The notes beneath the pieces were generated by a model, which saw nothing but the letters and a program-made list of their open reading frames with translations, was not told the DNA's origin and searched no databases. Below are positions 45,630 through 57,401 of a stretch of DNA of 64,000 nt, piece after piece. Both the position numbers and the translations under genes were made by a program. Source of the DNA: Platynereis dumerilii (taxonomy: Eukaryota; Annelida; Polychaeta; Phyllodocida; Nereididae); NCBI GenBank assembly GCA_026936325.1, contig JAPTHN010000103.1, positions 1-64,000 of the forward strand, in the 5' to 3' direction. The first letter of the stretch is position 1, and each line of letters begins with the position of its first letter.

Positions 45630-48600
45630 TGCAATTGAAGATTCACTCAATCACTCAAGTAAAAACACTGACCTGAAGACAATAAGGGGGGCAATCATTG
45701 CATTTTTAAAGGACAGGGCGTGTAAATCGTCTCGCTGGGAATAAATTTATTTCTTACGGAAAAAGCGACAGATTAAATTTGTTTTGAGTGTCTGAAAACC
45801 TTTATTACTTCTCAATCAAACATTGTAGACTGAGACTGAGATAGGCCATCCACCGGAAATTTATTTCAACACAGCTGGGAAAGAATATTTATACTAAGGT
45901 TTCTCGGCTTGGATGGAACTACAAATGGCATCGTTTTTTCTAAATACTGAATTGCTTGTCTGTTTCCTTACACTTTCTAGATAGATACATACTCTGAGCT
46001 TCTCTGTTCCCATCTATTAGGCAGTAGCATATTTGTGTTATATCAAAGATATTCTGAATATTTTTGAGGCATGGATGCATGTTAGGAGATTCTGTCAAAA
46101 ATGTTGTCCCATTTCGTTTTGTCGAGTTATATGTCAAACACTCTGGTGTGTAAAGTTAAGGATAAGGTGTCTTGCATTAAACATGTTAAATGTAAACAAA
46201 AATGTCAAGGCGCCTCAATAAGTGAAGGAAAATTAAAAATATTTAAAACTCGAGGACTCCAACACTGGAACCAAGAGGGGGTCCTCAAAAACCCCCCCCC
46301 CCCCCCAAATACTGAATCTGTTCCGAGGAATAAGCATGAAGCCCCAGTAATGCCTTATCAGCTTACAACAACTTCTTGTGATTTATATTCACCAGCAATA
46401 GGTTATAAAACTAATTTTCAGAAATGAAACATGCCTTTAAAACTAATTTTTAGAGCATCAAAAAAAGCTATTTGGCTTCTGGTGGCCCACTGACGGCCCT
46501 CCGCCTCAAGGGCTTCTATCCTTCTGGCCTTGCAACTGAGAGACACCCCCAAATGACATGGCCTGTTTCGACAATTAACCATTTAGCAAGTACACGTTTC
46601 CATTAAAAATAACAGATGATGACGACAGATGCATATATACTTGCTAAAATATATGGGCCTATTACATTGATCAGCTTCCTTCTCCTCAATCTCCATTTTG
46701 GTAACAACCAGGGAGGGACGCATTGGGGGGGATGGGGGGGTGCACCAGATGAAATTTATGATATTTTTACATGCCAATTATATCGGCACGGCGTCACATT
46801 ATGTTCGGCTATGAGTTCCGAAACGCAATAACCCAATAGACCCCCACCAGAATTTTCTGAATCCCCGCCCCCTAATAATCTCTGGACATGGCCGGAGCAG
46901 GGTTTGAATGCCTAAGCAAACAGGACAGACATGCCAATAACTGTAGGCCTATACTATGAACCTTGTGTTGTAAGAGTTGTACCAATAAAACTTCAAGCAT
47001 TTCAAGGTAGTTTTGTTGAGGGTTACATTAGAATCTATCAAATGTTAATTATAATGATGGTGCCAAGCGTTTGAAATTCTTTATGATCATAATATATCCA
47101 AAGTTGTGCGATTGTGGGCTGACCAGATGATCCTTGGATGGGGACAGCGGATTAAAAAAAAAATTGTTTGATATATGTATGACACCAAAAGTAGCTTGAT
47201 CAGCACAGGAGAAAAACTTTTGTTTCCACATTTAGGGTGTTCATCTATCATACCATTAGGTTTAATGTCAAAATTGCAATAAAAAGGTTTGTCGCTCCTT
47301 TGCATGTGAAAAATAGTTAGCGTTGCTTCTCTTGTCGAAAATTTGTTCCCGAGGGTAAAATCCATAGCCCCCTCCTCCAAACTATCATCTTGCAGCAACT
47401 TCTCTTGAACTGAGTCCAATTTTTACTTTTTTGCCTCAACGACAAGCCAGCAGGACAATTCGTACAGGCCATAATATTATGCCCAAAAACAGTGGTGTCC
47501 AAATGAGAGTTCATTACTGCAATATTATGTAGGTTAACTAATTTTGATGAAATATATACTTTAGAACATGCCCAAATATTACACAGCTTTTCTTTTTCAA
47601 AAAAATATCTCACAGTTGTTCTATGAAAAAGAATAAGTTTGGACAACTGATCATCTGAGTTGTCCAACTTAAAAATTATTACTTGACATGAATGAAACAT
47701 CATGAAGATGCGCACGTCAGGCAACAACATATTAAAATATTCATGAGATTTTAAAATTATACCTACAAATATTGAATTCTTGGAAATATAAAATAGTCTT
47801 GTCCCAGAGGTGACCAGAGTCAGCATTTGTCTGAAGACTTCTAAAAGCTACATTGTCCATTATCCAAGGACAACATGATTTTGATTGTCCACAAAACATG
47901 TCTTAGGGTGCTCTATGTGGACAATTTTCGGACAACAAATACAAAAATCCACTGCCATTTCCTTTCCTTTGACATTTCATTCACTTTCAGATGTTTTATT
48001 CAGTCTCAGAGGCTGCACCAATCACCCCAATTGACGGTTTGTGGATCCGTCCAACGGTTTTAGATTTATAGCTGTTTAAAAAATGTAACCATTGTGGACA
48101 ACTCTCAAAATTAAAACACATTATCTGATCTGTAAAAAAAAATACTGTATATTGGTCAAAAAAAGTATAGGAAAATGAAATAGATTGGCAAGCTGAAGTT
48201 AAAAAAAGAAAGAGCATCTGAAAATTCACATTCTTTCTTTCATTTTGAGGTCATTGAAAAACTGGTAATTTTGTCAAAATGTGTAACGCTTATGTAGGCC
48301 TCTTTGCGACCTGAATTTTTCAATAACTATGAGGGCTACAAAAAACAGCAAACAGATATAGAATATTCAGATGGTGCTCTTTCAAATGACACCAAGTTTT
48401 GGAGGTCCAAACCTATTACTTTTTCGCCAAGGAGCTCTGAAATCTTGCTGTACGGTGAAAGGTAGTTTGTCGCGCTAAAATAGGGGTGTTACACAACGTT
48501 TAGCTCATCATTGCCAAATACTTTATATTGATAAGGTCATTGTTCTTATTTGGCATAAAGGGGATTTTCTGCTTATTCCTCTGGTGTTTAAATCATAAAG

Positions 48601-48663
48601 ATTGGCCAAATAGAAGTGTAGTTACACCTTGTCGTGTACCTAAAAGTCAGTAGAGTTGTCCGC
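45630..48663. other. Interval without a recognised gene
   Basis: The longest open frames (169 and 110 codons, - strand, 47087-47826) have no recognised family and lie in AT-rich sequence. A C-rich run near 46290-46306 and G-rich runs near 46730 are simple sequence. TTGTCC/GGACAA words recur at 47640-48110. Confidence 0.5.
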
Positions 48664-49297
48664 GATAGCAGTTTCAAATTCTTAGCCATATATGGGTTAT
48701 ATATATGTAAAAACTGCATGGGACACATTAAAATTCTAAAATACATGGTCATAAGCATCCTTGAAAAGAAATGTCTTTAGTCCTTTTTTAAAGCTGGTAA
48801 ACAAGTGGAGCATCTCAGATCAGTTGGAGGGTTAAGTCTGAATGGACGTAAAACACTCAAATTATTTCATTTTTTCATTTTATTGCCAAAAAATTATGCA
48901 CCTGCTGCTTTTTGGTGGATTATCATCAGTAAGGAGCATCAACACGAGAGGGCAGGAAGATACAGTTATCAAATAACTCTCACATAAAGAAAACCAAGGC
49001 GGCGCTGCAGAGTGGAATTTTATTCCTACGCGATCAATTTTATATGAGTTTCATATTGACGACTTTTTATCATTTCAAAAATTGGCTTATAACCTGTTAA
49101 TTTAGCGAGTAATGGTTTTGCCAATGTTGGTGTAAGGAATAACACAAGCAGGAGTGAAATTATGGAATTCTGCGGGGAACTACTTCGCGCTGACTCACAA
49201 CCATAAGAGGCACTTTTGGCACTACTTGCGCCCATTTCTGCCCTCCATTCCGAAGTGCGAGCAAGGTGCGACGAGTGAGCAAGACAATTCTTCAGTC

Positions 49298-52200
49298 ATG
49301 GAGCCGATGGGGATGAAGAGCGAGAAGTGTGAGCTGACGGCGGAGGCCGTGGAGTACTTGCAGCTGCTGAAGGTCGAGAAGGAGAACATCGACCCTTCGT
49401 ACGCCATCGCGTGCCGCCTCATGAACGAAGGTGAGTCAAGAGGCAACATGGCGCCCACGTGTTGGAGCCGGTCGTCCTGGCCACAAATGCTCCTTTTGTG
49501 AAGAGAATGCTGCTCCCTGGCCCTTAATTCAAAGGCCAAAGTTTGCTTGGTTGTGGGGGTCGAGGAATGCCATGTTAAGGGTGCTTAATCCACGGAGAAA
49601 TTCCTCTGTTTTTGGGAGGATTGTGCAGGGAGGAAATGGCGTGGGTCAGACAAAGACAATGATTGTTCAGCTGCTGGGTCGCAGGCAAAGTAACTAGACG
49701 TGGAGGCAATGTCGGCCACTGGACGGCCTATTCAGTACTGTGGACCTACTCCCTGGATCTATAATCATTAATGGATGATTAATGCACTGACCTCCCTTGC
49801 GTTTGTTTAATGATGAATTTGTTTGCAGATTTATAGGACATCGATCATATTGCCAATACACAAACACAATTAAACATTAACTCGTGAACAGCACCATGGC
49901 AAGTGCACTCTTGCGCGTGGTTCACCTAAATTGGAATAACCATTCTGTGCTTGGATTAATTGGGAATATTCTCATTGACTGAAATTGTTCAACCGTTGGA
50001 AGTCAAAATTAATATCCTGGAATATTATGCAGGTTCTGCGAGAGTTCACTTTGTGGTGGTGCTGTGTTTAACCAAGTCTTCTCAGGAGTAATAAATAAAC
50101 GTTGGTAAACTTTGGAGGCAGAAAGTGTATATATTATTAAGCAGTTATTTATATTGATTGTTAAATCCTCATTTAAATAAACTTAAAATGCCAGGTGATA
50201 ATTATTTTAAGCGTACAAATATTAAATTTTGTAATTGTTTCATGATATTTTAAACACCAAATTGTATAAACTTGTACAGGGTCTAAAATCTTGTTTGTTA
50301 ACATTTTGTTTTCTTGATCTTTAATGTTTTTGTTCTGAATCTTTCTTTTCAATAGGTTTGCAAGTGTCTTACGCATAAGGAGTCAATTAGTGTACATGAT
50401 GCACTCATTTGTCGTTAACCCTTTGCAGTAAAATGTGTAAATGCAGAATTGGCTAAGACTTAATGTAAAACAAGGGTGGCAAGCTTTTTGACCATGATCA
50501 ATTCAATTAAACATTTGAACAAATTCAGTTTAGTTGAGTAACGCATCAATTTTCTGAATAAAGAAAGAAGAAATTAAACTTGGTAGGAGACAAATAATAA
50601 ATTGCTAATTTGATTATAAGCAGAAAGCCTGCTGGCCTTGGTGGATGTGTAGCTAGTGACATTTTCACAATTAATCTTAAGTTTCTTTTGTCTGTTCCAA
50701 AAATAATCCGATAAATTGCGTAGAATTCTGACCTAGATGACAATGCCACCCATAAATTGTTTTCTGCAGAGATTGACCGGGTTGAAAGGGGTGCCAAATA
50801 CACAGAAGTACACAATGATAAAAAGGTGAAATTGCAAGAGAAGGTTTTAATACCAGTAAAAGATCACCCAAAGGTATGTAGCATGTACACCGCTGTCTTT
50901 TATAATGTATGTCAAATTGTCATTAGTTCATTACATTACATAACCTGTCTAACTACTAATATAAACCCTAAAATATAATGAAAAATAACACAAATTGCAA
51001 CTGTGTAGATTTGTGTGAGAGGTTAGACCTAAATCATTAAATACAGTGTTTCCACATGCATTTGTCATGAGGTGCAATATCCGTGTTCAATATTTCGGAA
51101 TTTCTAATTGATTCCTAAAAGGCAATTTCTGGCACCTTTGTTTCGAGGCAACTCATGACATGCATTGGATATAAAGTTAAATTGTTAATTTAAACATTAA
51201 GGAAAGTTTTCTCTTCTGATTTCGCAGCCAGTTACACAATTAAGCATTAATTTTATTTAATATTTTGCTCAGTGGTTTTAAAAAGTAAATTGCACTGGAC
51301 ATAAAAACATGTGAAACATTAGTTGGCCAATGACATATATATATAAGCCTAAAGATAACTAAAGTAAATGAAGTTTGCTCTAGTTAGGCGCTGGTAGGCC
51401 TGCATGAGGTTGTTGTTCAGGGACTGATGCAATGGTGTGTTTTGCAGTTCAACTTTGTGGGCAAACTGCTGGGCCCCCAGGGCAACTCTCTGAAGCGGCT
51501 GCAGGCTGAGACAGGGTGCAAGATGTCCATCCTGGGCAAGGGATCCATGAGAGACAAGAACAAGGTGAGGGCCTCTTCCTCAGCTATTTGTCGTGTGGAA
51601 TAGATATGAGTACCTGCTGTAGATTCACTGCTGCACATCATGCTGCGTTTTGTTTCCTAGTCTCTAACCGCTCGTTGTTCTCTCCACAGGAAGATGAGAT
51701 GCGCAAGAGTGACGACCCCAAGTTCCAGCATCTGAATTACGAGCTGCACGTTCTGGTCGAGGTCTTCTCCACCCCAATTGACGCCCATGCACGCCTCAGT
51801 CACGCTCTGGTCGAACTCCGCAAGTTCCTCGTGCCAGACTACAATGACGAGATCAGACAGCAGCAGTTGCAGGAATTGATGTACATCAACGGAGACGAGC
51901 AGCCTGTCATGCCCCCTCCAGGGCCCCCTGGTGGCAGAGGGAGGGGACGTGGTCGTGGGGCACCTCCTCCATCCAGAGGTCGTGGTGGCGCCCTTCTTGC
52001 CACTCCTCCCGTCAGAGGTGCCCCTGCTTCCCGTGGGATGATGCACGCCCGAGGAAGCCCAAGGGGAGCTCCTGCTCCGAGGTCGCGGGGTGCTGGACGA
52101 GGACTTGTCAGACCTCCTCCTCCAGTGGCTCCACCTGCCTACGAAGAGGACTACTCTTACGGTGCTGAATATGAGGACCAGTATGCCTATGGCGAAACCT

Positions 52201-52936
52201 ACGAAGACCAGTATGCCGCCGGCAGTGGGTAAGTGTGGACTCCATCCTAGAACTGCAATTGCCAAGTTTGTTGTTTTGGACTGTTTTTCTGAGACTCATG
52301 ACTCCGCTTTCTGTTTGCAGGGATGCCTATGACTACGGCCATGGTGGATCGGGAAGAGAGGCTGCCTATGACGATGGCTATGGAGATGGAGGCTATGGTG
52401 GGTTGATTGCCAATTATGGAATTGCTTGAATTGTTATCTGGATTAGTGTGATTGTTCTAGAATTAAATAAGGCTATATACACCGATATCCTTCATCATGC
52501 TGTTACTGTAAATTTGATAACTGGATTTTCACAGACCAATACAAAGACCGAAGACCTGGTGCCTCTTACAATGGAAAATACCAGACTGGATATAATCGTA
52601 ATGATTACGGTTCAAACGCAGGTTAATAATTTTATTATGCCGAGTTAAGTATGGGCTAATTGCACTGAAATCTACTCACTCACACGGGGGCAGGTTTGCC
52701 ATAGTTGGAAGAGGTACTAACCCTGGGCACATATATGCGAATAACACTGATTACATGAATTTTGAAGCTGCGCTTTGCAAGACCTTTTACTCATGAGACG
52801 TGTGTTTGTTTCAGCAGAGGGCTGGGGCAACGGCATCAGCAACAAACCAGCACCAGTCGGAAAGATGTCCTCTTCCCTGCGAGGAACAGGACGAGCCCAC
52901 CCATACGGAGGTGGCGCTAGAGGAGCACGCTACTGA
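49298..52936 (+). CDS. khdrbs: KHDRBS/Sam68-like STAR-family RNA-binding protein, 7 coding exons, 392 aa
   Basis: A nuclear RNA-binding protein of the Sam68/SLM group that regulates splicing and RNA handling and can act as a signalling adaptor. Exons: 49298-49430, 50770-50873, 51448-51564, 51690-52228, 52321-52397, 52535-52621 and 52815-52936; all GT-AG with consistent phases. Order: QUA1 dimerisation region (about 14-58), maxi-KH domain (about 66-170) with KVLIPVK, the GPQG loop (88-91), GKGSMRDK and LHVLVEVF, then QUA2-like [15 protein letters not shown]. An RGG/proline region follows (about 192-268, [10 protein letters not shown] and [11 protein letters not shown]3-binding type), then a tyrosine-rich tail ([13 protein letters not shown]) and an end, [12 protein letters not shown], close to the HPYGRY terminus of the family. 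The start at 49298 has a strong context; an in-frame ATG at 49154 would add 48 residues. Vertebrates have three paralogues; this looks like a single pre-duplication gene. Confidence 0.94.
52812..52817 (+). promoter_or_regulatory. khdrbs: NAGNAG tandem splice acceptor of the last KHDRBS exon
   Basis: CAGCAG lies at the acceptor. Use of the first AG gives Ala-Glu-Gly, use of the second gives Glu-Gly, so the two mRNAs differ by one alanine codon and stay in frame. Confidence 0.5.
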
Positions 52937-54279
52937 ACTGCTTCGCAAGAACCCACCGTGGGGGAGCACATGTTGATCTCTTTTGCCATATAAGGACGTT
53001 GTTGCCATATAAGGACGCTTTTCTACTGGAGGTGATGTTGGCAGTGTGCTCCCGCGCGGTGCTTCAAGGGACCCTTTTATTGGATAGTCTTTTATTGACT
53101 TTAATGTCTAGGTTTGTGTTTAATTAGCAGCTTGCCGCAAGGAACAATGACTTGACTTCCTTGGTGCCAGCAGAAATGTCCGATTGGAGTTGAATGCTGC
53201 TGAACGTTTTAATCTTGTGTAGCCAAATGATCACTGGACGTTTTAATGGTTTGGCTGAGCCCTGGTTTTGTTCTAATCTAAAGAAAATTCTGAGACAAGA
53301 GCTCTCCCGATTCACGTTTGTGCACATAATGTTGTTCATGTACATAATGGTAAATTTTATCAAGTGTTTCCAAATCATAAACCCTTGTAAAATAATGTGT
53401 AAAATGACAGATCTTGTTTATTGCTATACAACATTTGTAAAGAAATACAAAAAAATGAACATACTCGTTGCTTCTTTAAATTTTTGCACTTTATATCTAT
53501 TTGTATCCTTGAAGTGGTGGAGATTTGGTTTTGGATTAGGGTTGTCTGTCTGTGGAAGTTCACTGGAGGTGAAACCCCAATGGATGGGGTGTTGTCAAGG
53601 CCAAATATGTTTGCTGTCACAGTGCTATGTTGGTCTGCAGCTATTGGCTTAAATTGTGATTTTGAAATGCAGCATTCCTTGCTGAGTCATCCGTTATACA
53701 TTTCCCTTGTGCGAAATTTGTTGGGAGCTGTATTTGACTGTTTGAGTGATCAATTTATTTCACTTAAAAGCGGATAGATGGTGTATTCTTAGGTGTTAGG
53801 TGACCGAGGACAGCTGCAAGGTGTGAATGGTGCTAGAGGTGTGAAAAACAACTTTCTCTATTTGATGCTTTGGTCTCTCCCCGGCTGTTCTCTGTTGGTT
53901 GTGTGAGCCATCTGCCTGCCGTGATTGTTTGCAATTCTAGATGGTTCTCGCGTCTGGTGTCTCTTCAGCCAGCTCTTGGTAAAACACCTGGCAGATTATG
54001 AACGTTTCTATAAATAGACCGGTGGCTTCAGAAGGATGAATCTCCAGAAGCATTTTTTGGTTCGAATGGGTCGGACATGGATCCGTGGTCGTGACATTGC
54101 ATCTGTTTCTCGGCTGATGGCCTTGGCAGCTGCCCCTGGCAGGTCCTTGGCTCTGGCTAATAAAGACCCTTGGGAGTGAGTGACATGCTTCGCGATGGTA
54201 CCATCCTTCACTGCCATTTAATTGTCAGCCTTACACAGATCAAGAAGGCCACGCATAAATGCACAAGTTCATTGAATTA
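52937..54279 (+). other. KHDRBS 3'UTR and downstream sequence
   Basis: No further gene is supportable. The only clear AATAAA in this stretch is at 54159-54164, which would give a 3'UTR of about 1.2 kb; a non-canonical signal nearer the stop is possible. Confidence 0.4.
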
Positions 54280-54592
54280 CAGTCCGTCACTTTGATATAG
54301 AAAAAATGAAGGCCATCTCACTGAAAAGTGCACTTCGTGACTGATGATAGCTGATGAAGTGTTATCTCTACTTTCAACATGGGGAAACAGATGCTGTTTG
54401 ATTAGTCATGATCAAGAGACAGCCATTTCTGAATAATCCTTTCGTTAGCCTTTGACCAACAAGCTGGATTATTCTCCTTAAATGAAATTATTGGGTACGA
54501 TCATGACAAATCATCAGCATGATGATTCACAAAGAGCCATTTTCACAGTGCAACAGTCCACTATTTTTCTGTATAATAAAAGTGACGGACTA
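54280..54592. mobile_element. Intact TA-type MITE, 313 bp
   Basis: Ends CAGTCCGTCACTTTGATA and AAAAGTGACGGACTA are inverted, with TA on both sides (54278-54279, 54593-54594). It is a relative of the MITE at 39837-41115 and shows the empty site of the hAT insertion found there (GATGATTCACAAAGAGCC). Confidence 0.82.
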
Positions 54593-54998
54593 TAACTGCT
54601 GGTCATTGGGAACATGTTATGCAAGAGCACTGAATTTATGGATTCTCTTTAAAACGTCATGAACTGGACCGAATGAGCGTCGGATAAATCAATTTGGCAT
54701 CCGGTTATTGCATGCTGTTCAGAGAACACTGATAATGTTCAGTAACAGTAAACCGGTAAATCATGTAGAGTTATTGCTGCAGGAATCGTGTTTCAAACAC
54801 TTCGTAGAGAAAATGCCTGTTTTGCCCTATGTTCCAAGCAAAGGCAAAATGCTAATTCTGTCTTGATCCAAGTTTGGTGGCTTGATACAAACCTTTTTAT
54901 TTAGCAGTTCTTTGAACGGCATTCTTGCCGCTTTAGGCTATTCCTTGGTAGTTGTTACTCACTGAGAAAGAGTGTAAAAGTTTTACACCTCGGGAGAG

Positions 54999-55056
54999 GG
55001 AATATGTGTTTTATCACTCGAGGCCTTTAGGCCGAGGTGTGATAAACACATATTCC
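54999..55056. repeat. Foldback palindrome with GAGGCCTTTAGGCCGAGG centre
   Basis: GGAATATGTGTTTTATCACT and its complement AGTGTGATAAACACATATTC-type arm flank GAGGCCTTTAGGCCGAGG. Arm length is about 24-26 bases. A neighbouring short palindrome, GTGTAAAAGTTTTACAC, lies at 54972-54988. Confidence 0.75.
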
Positions 55057-55504
55057 TGATCCCATGGTGAATAACCGGCTTATACCATGAGACAAACACT
55101 CACACAGCCCAAACATGAGAGGATAACTGGACAACAAAGAATATGGGAATTATTCCCCTGAAATACTGTAATGTGATTGGCTGATAGAGGTGTCGAATAG
55201 TATAAATAGCTAAATAGAATCACCCATGGATAGTTTAGGTTTTTCGGCCTTCTTGGATGAAAACAGTATCGGTATTTCAGCAAATGTGATTGATATGGTA
55301 CCAGTTTTTGCACCCAAACATGTTGGGTATTGTTCGAATGATAGATCATTGAATAGGCTTGAAAAGATTATTAAATTGGTTGCAGCTATTTGCATTGAAG
55401 GATTAAACTGGTTTGTGGTTTTTGACATGGGTTTCCAGATTAAAATGGTTTCAATTTTCAAAATCACCGAGGCGTATCCATGTTTCTCTTCTGATTGAGC
55501 ATTT

Positions 55505-56590
55505 GTTGCATAAACATTGTAATGATAGAAGCACCCGCTGCACCTGTAACTCTTGCCACCCTGACGCTTGCAGTGGCGTATCCAGACACGATAGTCTAGG
55601 GGGGGCCCGGACGTGTTTCGGTATTCGCGGTCCCGCATTATCGCAATTTTTCTTCAAAATGCTACTAATAATGATGGTCTGGGGGGGGGGGGGGTCTGGG
55701 TCCCCTAAGCCCCCCCTGTGTCCGCCATTGGGCTTGATTAGCGTAGATGGGTTGATGTGTGTTTTGGGAATTTTTTTTTGGATCCTTTAAATATGCACAA
55801 CGGCTTGTTCTGCAAGCCCAAGATATTTTTCAGTGTGTTGGTCATTCAAAGGGTTTGGGACATGTAATTAGGATCATTTTATTGCAGTTGACCAGGCATA
55901 GTTACAACGATCTCGTCTGACGTTGGCTGGTGATCAAAACTGAGTCTTGCGAACAATTGATTCTTGAGTCAATAGCGGTCACTGTCTCTTCGATTGTCCA
56001 GGTCGGACTGCTTGGTTAGACATGCATTCTAAATGGTTGTGTTAACTTCAAATACAGTTTTGAGTGATGGTTCTTATTTTTTATAAGACAATATAAGATG
56101 AGCGAACTTAACTCGTCGGCTGCCATTGATTGCACTCAGGTTCACAAAACTTTGCAATTCTTTGGGCCATGGACAGGCCATCTAGAGGTTTGCTAAAGCC
56201 TTCTTGGAGGGGTACTGGATGCCATAAATAAGCGCAGAAAGAGGGCGAGGTAACCCGGGGCATTTACGACACCGCCCAGTCTGCCAGACTATCCATCCCG
56301 GTGTCCATCCCCATGCCATGTACTTCTTTTTTTGTGTGGCTTTTTAGAGATTTTGGCAGTCCTACTTCTAGATAAATTGCCACTCTTTTCATGGAGCTAT
56401 AAACTTAGACAAAATATGTCACAAGAGAAAGAGCATGATAAGAGGTCTGGGAGCAAGAGGACAATGCAGACCATAAGGTCCTGTTTCTGTTGTGTGCTAA
56501 GGACAACGAGCAAGCAGCAAGACAAATGAGTTGCTACTGAGATGTCTGGATTAGCAGCATGTCATCGTACCATTACATACTTAGTGTGAG
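55505..56590. repeat. Unit A, copy 1 of the A-A-B tandem region
   Basis: Starts near AATGATAGAAGCACCCGCTG and continues through ATTGATTCTTGAGTCAATAG and CGATTGTCCAGG to CCATCCCGGTGTCCATC and CATGTACTTC. Other copies are at 56846-57300, 59866-60790 and 60848-61990. It is interrupted by the insertion at 55571-55730. No coding content. Confidence 0.7.
55571..55730. mobile_element. Short hAT-like insertion in unit A copy 1
   Basis: Starts CAGTGGCGTATCCAGACACG and ends TGTCCGCCATTG, whose complement is CAATGGCGGACA. The three other copies of unit A read straight through this point (GCTTGATTAGCACAG in copy 3), so they supply the empty site. G-rich runs inside resemble those of the 40.1-kb element. 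The flanking GCTTG is present on both sides. Confidence 0.7.
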
Positions 56591-56845
56591 ATGGTGAATT
56601 ACAAAGCCAGGAATGAAGGTGTTCGGCTGTCTGTCAGGGTTGCGGATTTTGAACAGGGAGTGAAAATTGGTTTGATGGGCGGCAGAGTGATGCTATACTG
56701 CCCCTTCAGCCAGAACAAGAACCCAGATCACCAAGCGGTCATGGTCAGGTTCTTTAACGATCCTCACCTGGACTGATAAGCCAGACTCCAAGCGCATTCC
56801 TCTTGCCTTGGCCAGTTTCACTTCCAGCCAAGCATTTCATTCGTT

Positions 56846-57300
56846 GCTTCAACTTTGTTGCAATGATAGAAGCACCCACTGCACCTGTAACTCTTACGCC
56901 CTGAGGCTTGATAAACGCAACTGGGTTAATGCGTTTGGGGAATGCGTTTAATCTCGTAAATCTGTTCTTTGGCTGGCGTTGCATGCAGTTTAGTACAACA
57001 AAACACTAAAACATCTTATATTTACAGTTAAACACATTGCTGTTTCAAAGGTTCAAGGACATGTGTTTTGTTTGATTAGTGAAGTTAGCCGGGCTCAATT
57101 ACAATGATCTAGTCTGAAATTGGTTGCAGATCAAAACAAACGCTGGTTGTGGACAATTGATTCTTGGGTCAATAGCTGATCATTCGATTATCCATTTACA
57201 GCATTGACCCGTGTGCCAGACTTTGCATCCCTATGCCATGTAATTCTTCTTTGGGCTCGTTAGAGATTGACATTCTGATTCTTGGAGATGAGAGGTTGCC
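56846..57300. repeat. Unit A, copy 2 (shortened)
   Basis: Opens with GCAATGATAGAAGCACCCAC and shares TTTAGTACAACAAAACACTA with copy 4 at 60848. It lacks the middle portion present in copies 1 and 3. It runs directly into unit B. Confidence 0.65.
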
Positions 57301-57401
57301 ATTTTTTTACTTTTTGAGATATCTTGTCAGTCTTTTCTTTGGTTTCGTTTGAGCAATGTGTGACTGAGATGAAGGAAATGAGACGGGCTGAGAGACAAGT
57401 G

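Larger units (their letters stand above)
43117..48695. mobile_element. Possible 5.6-kb element bounded by 32-bp inverted repeats
   Basis: CCAAATATGGCTAAGAATTT and the following GAAACTGCTACC (43117-43148) are matched by the complement at 48664-48695 with about four mismatches in 32. The interior is rich in GGACAA/TTGTCC words and holds two 21-bp arrays and two copies of a 300-bp repeat. I find no transposase and no clear target duplication. It may be a composite non-autonomous element or two related MITE ends in opposite orientation. Confidence 0.4.

Noticed and set aside
47087-47826. Two overlapping - strand frames of 110 and 169 codons as a possible transposase
   Set aside because: No catalytic motif, no zinc finger and no similarity to a family I can name.
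51657-52265. 202-codon - strand frame
   Set aside because: Antisense shadow of the RGG/proline-rich KHDRBS exon.
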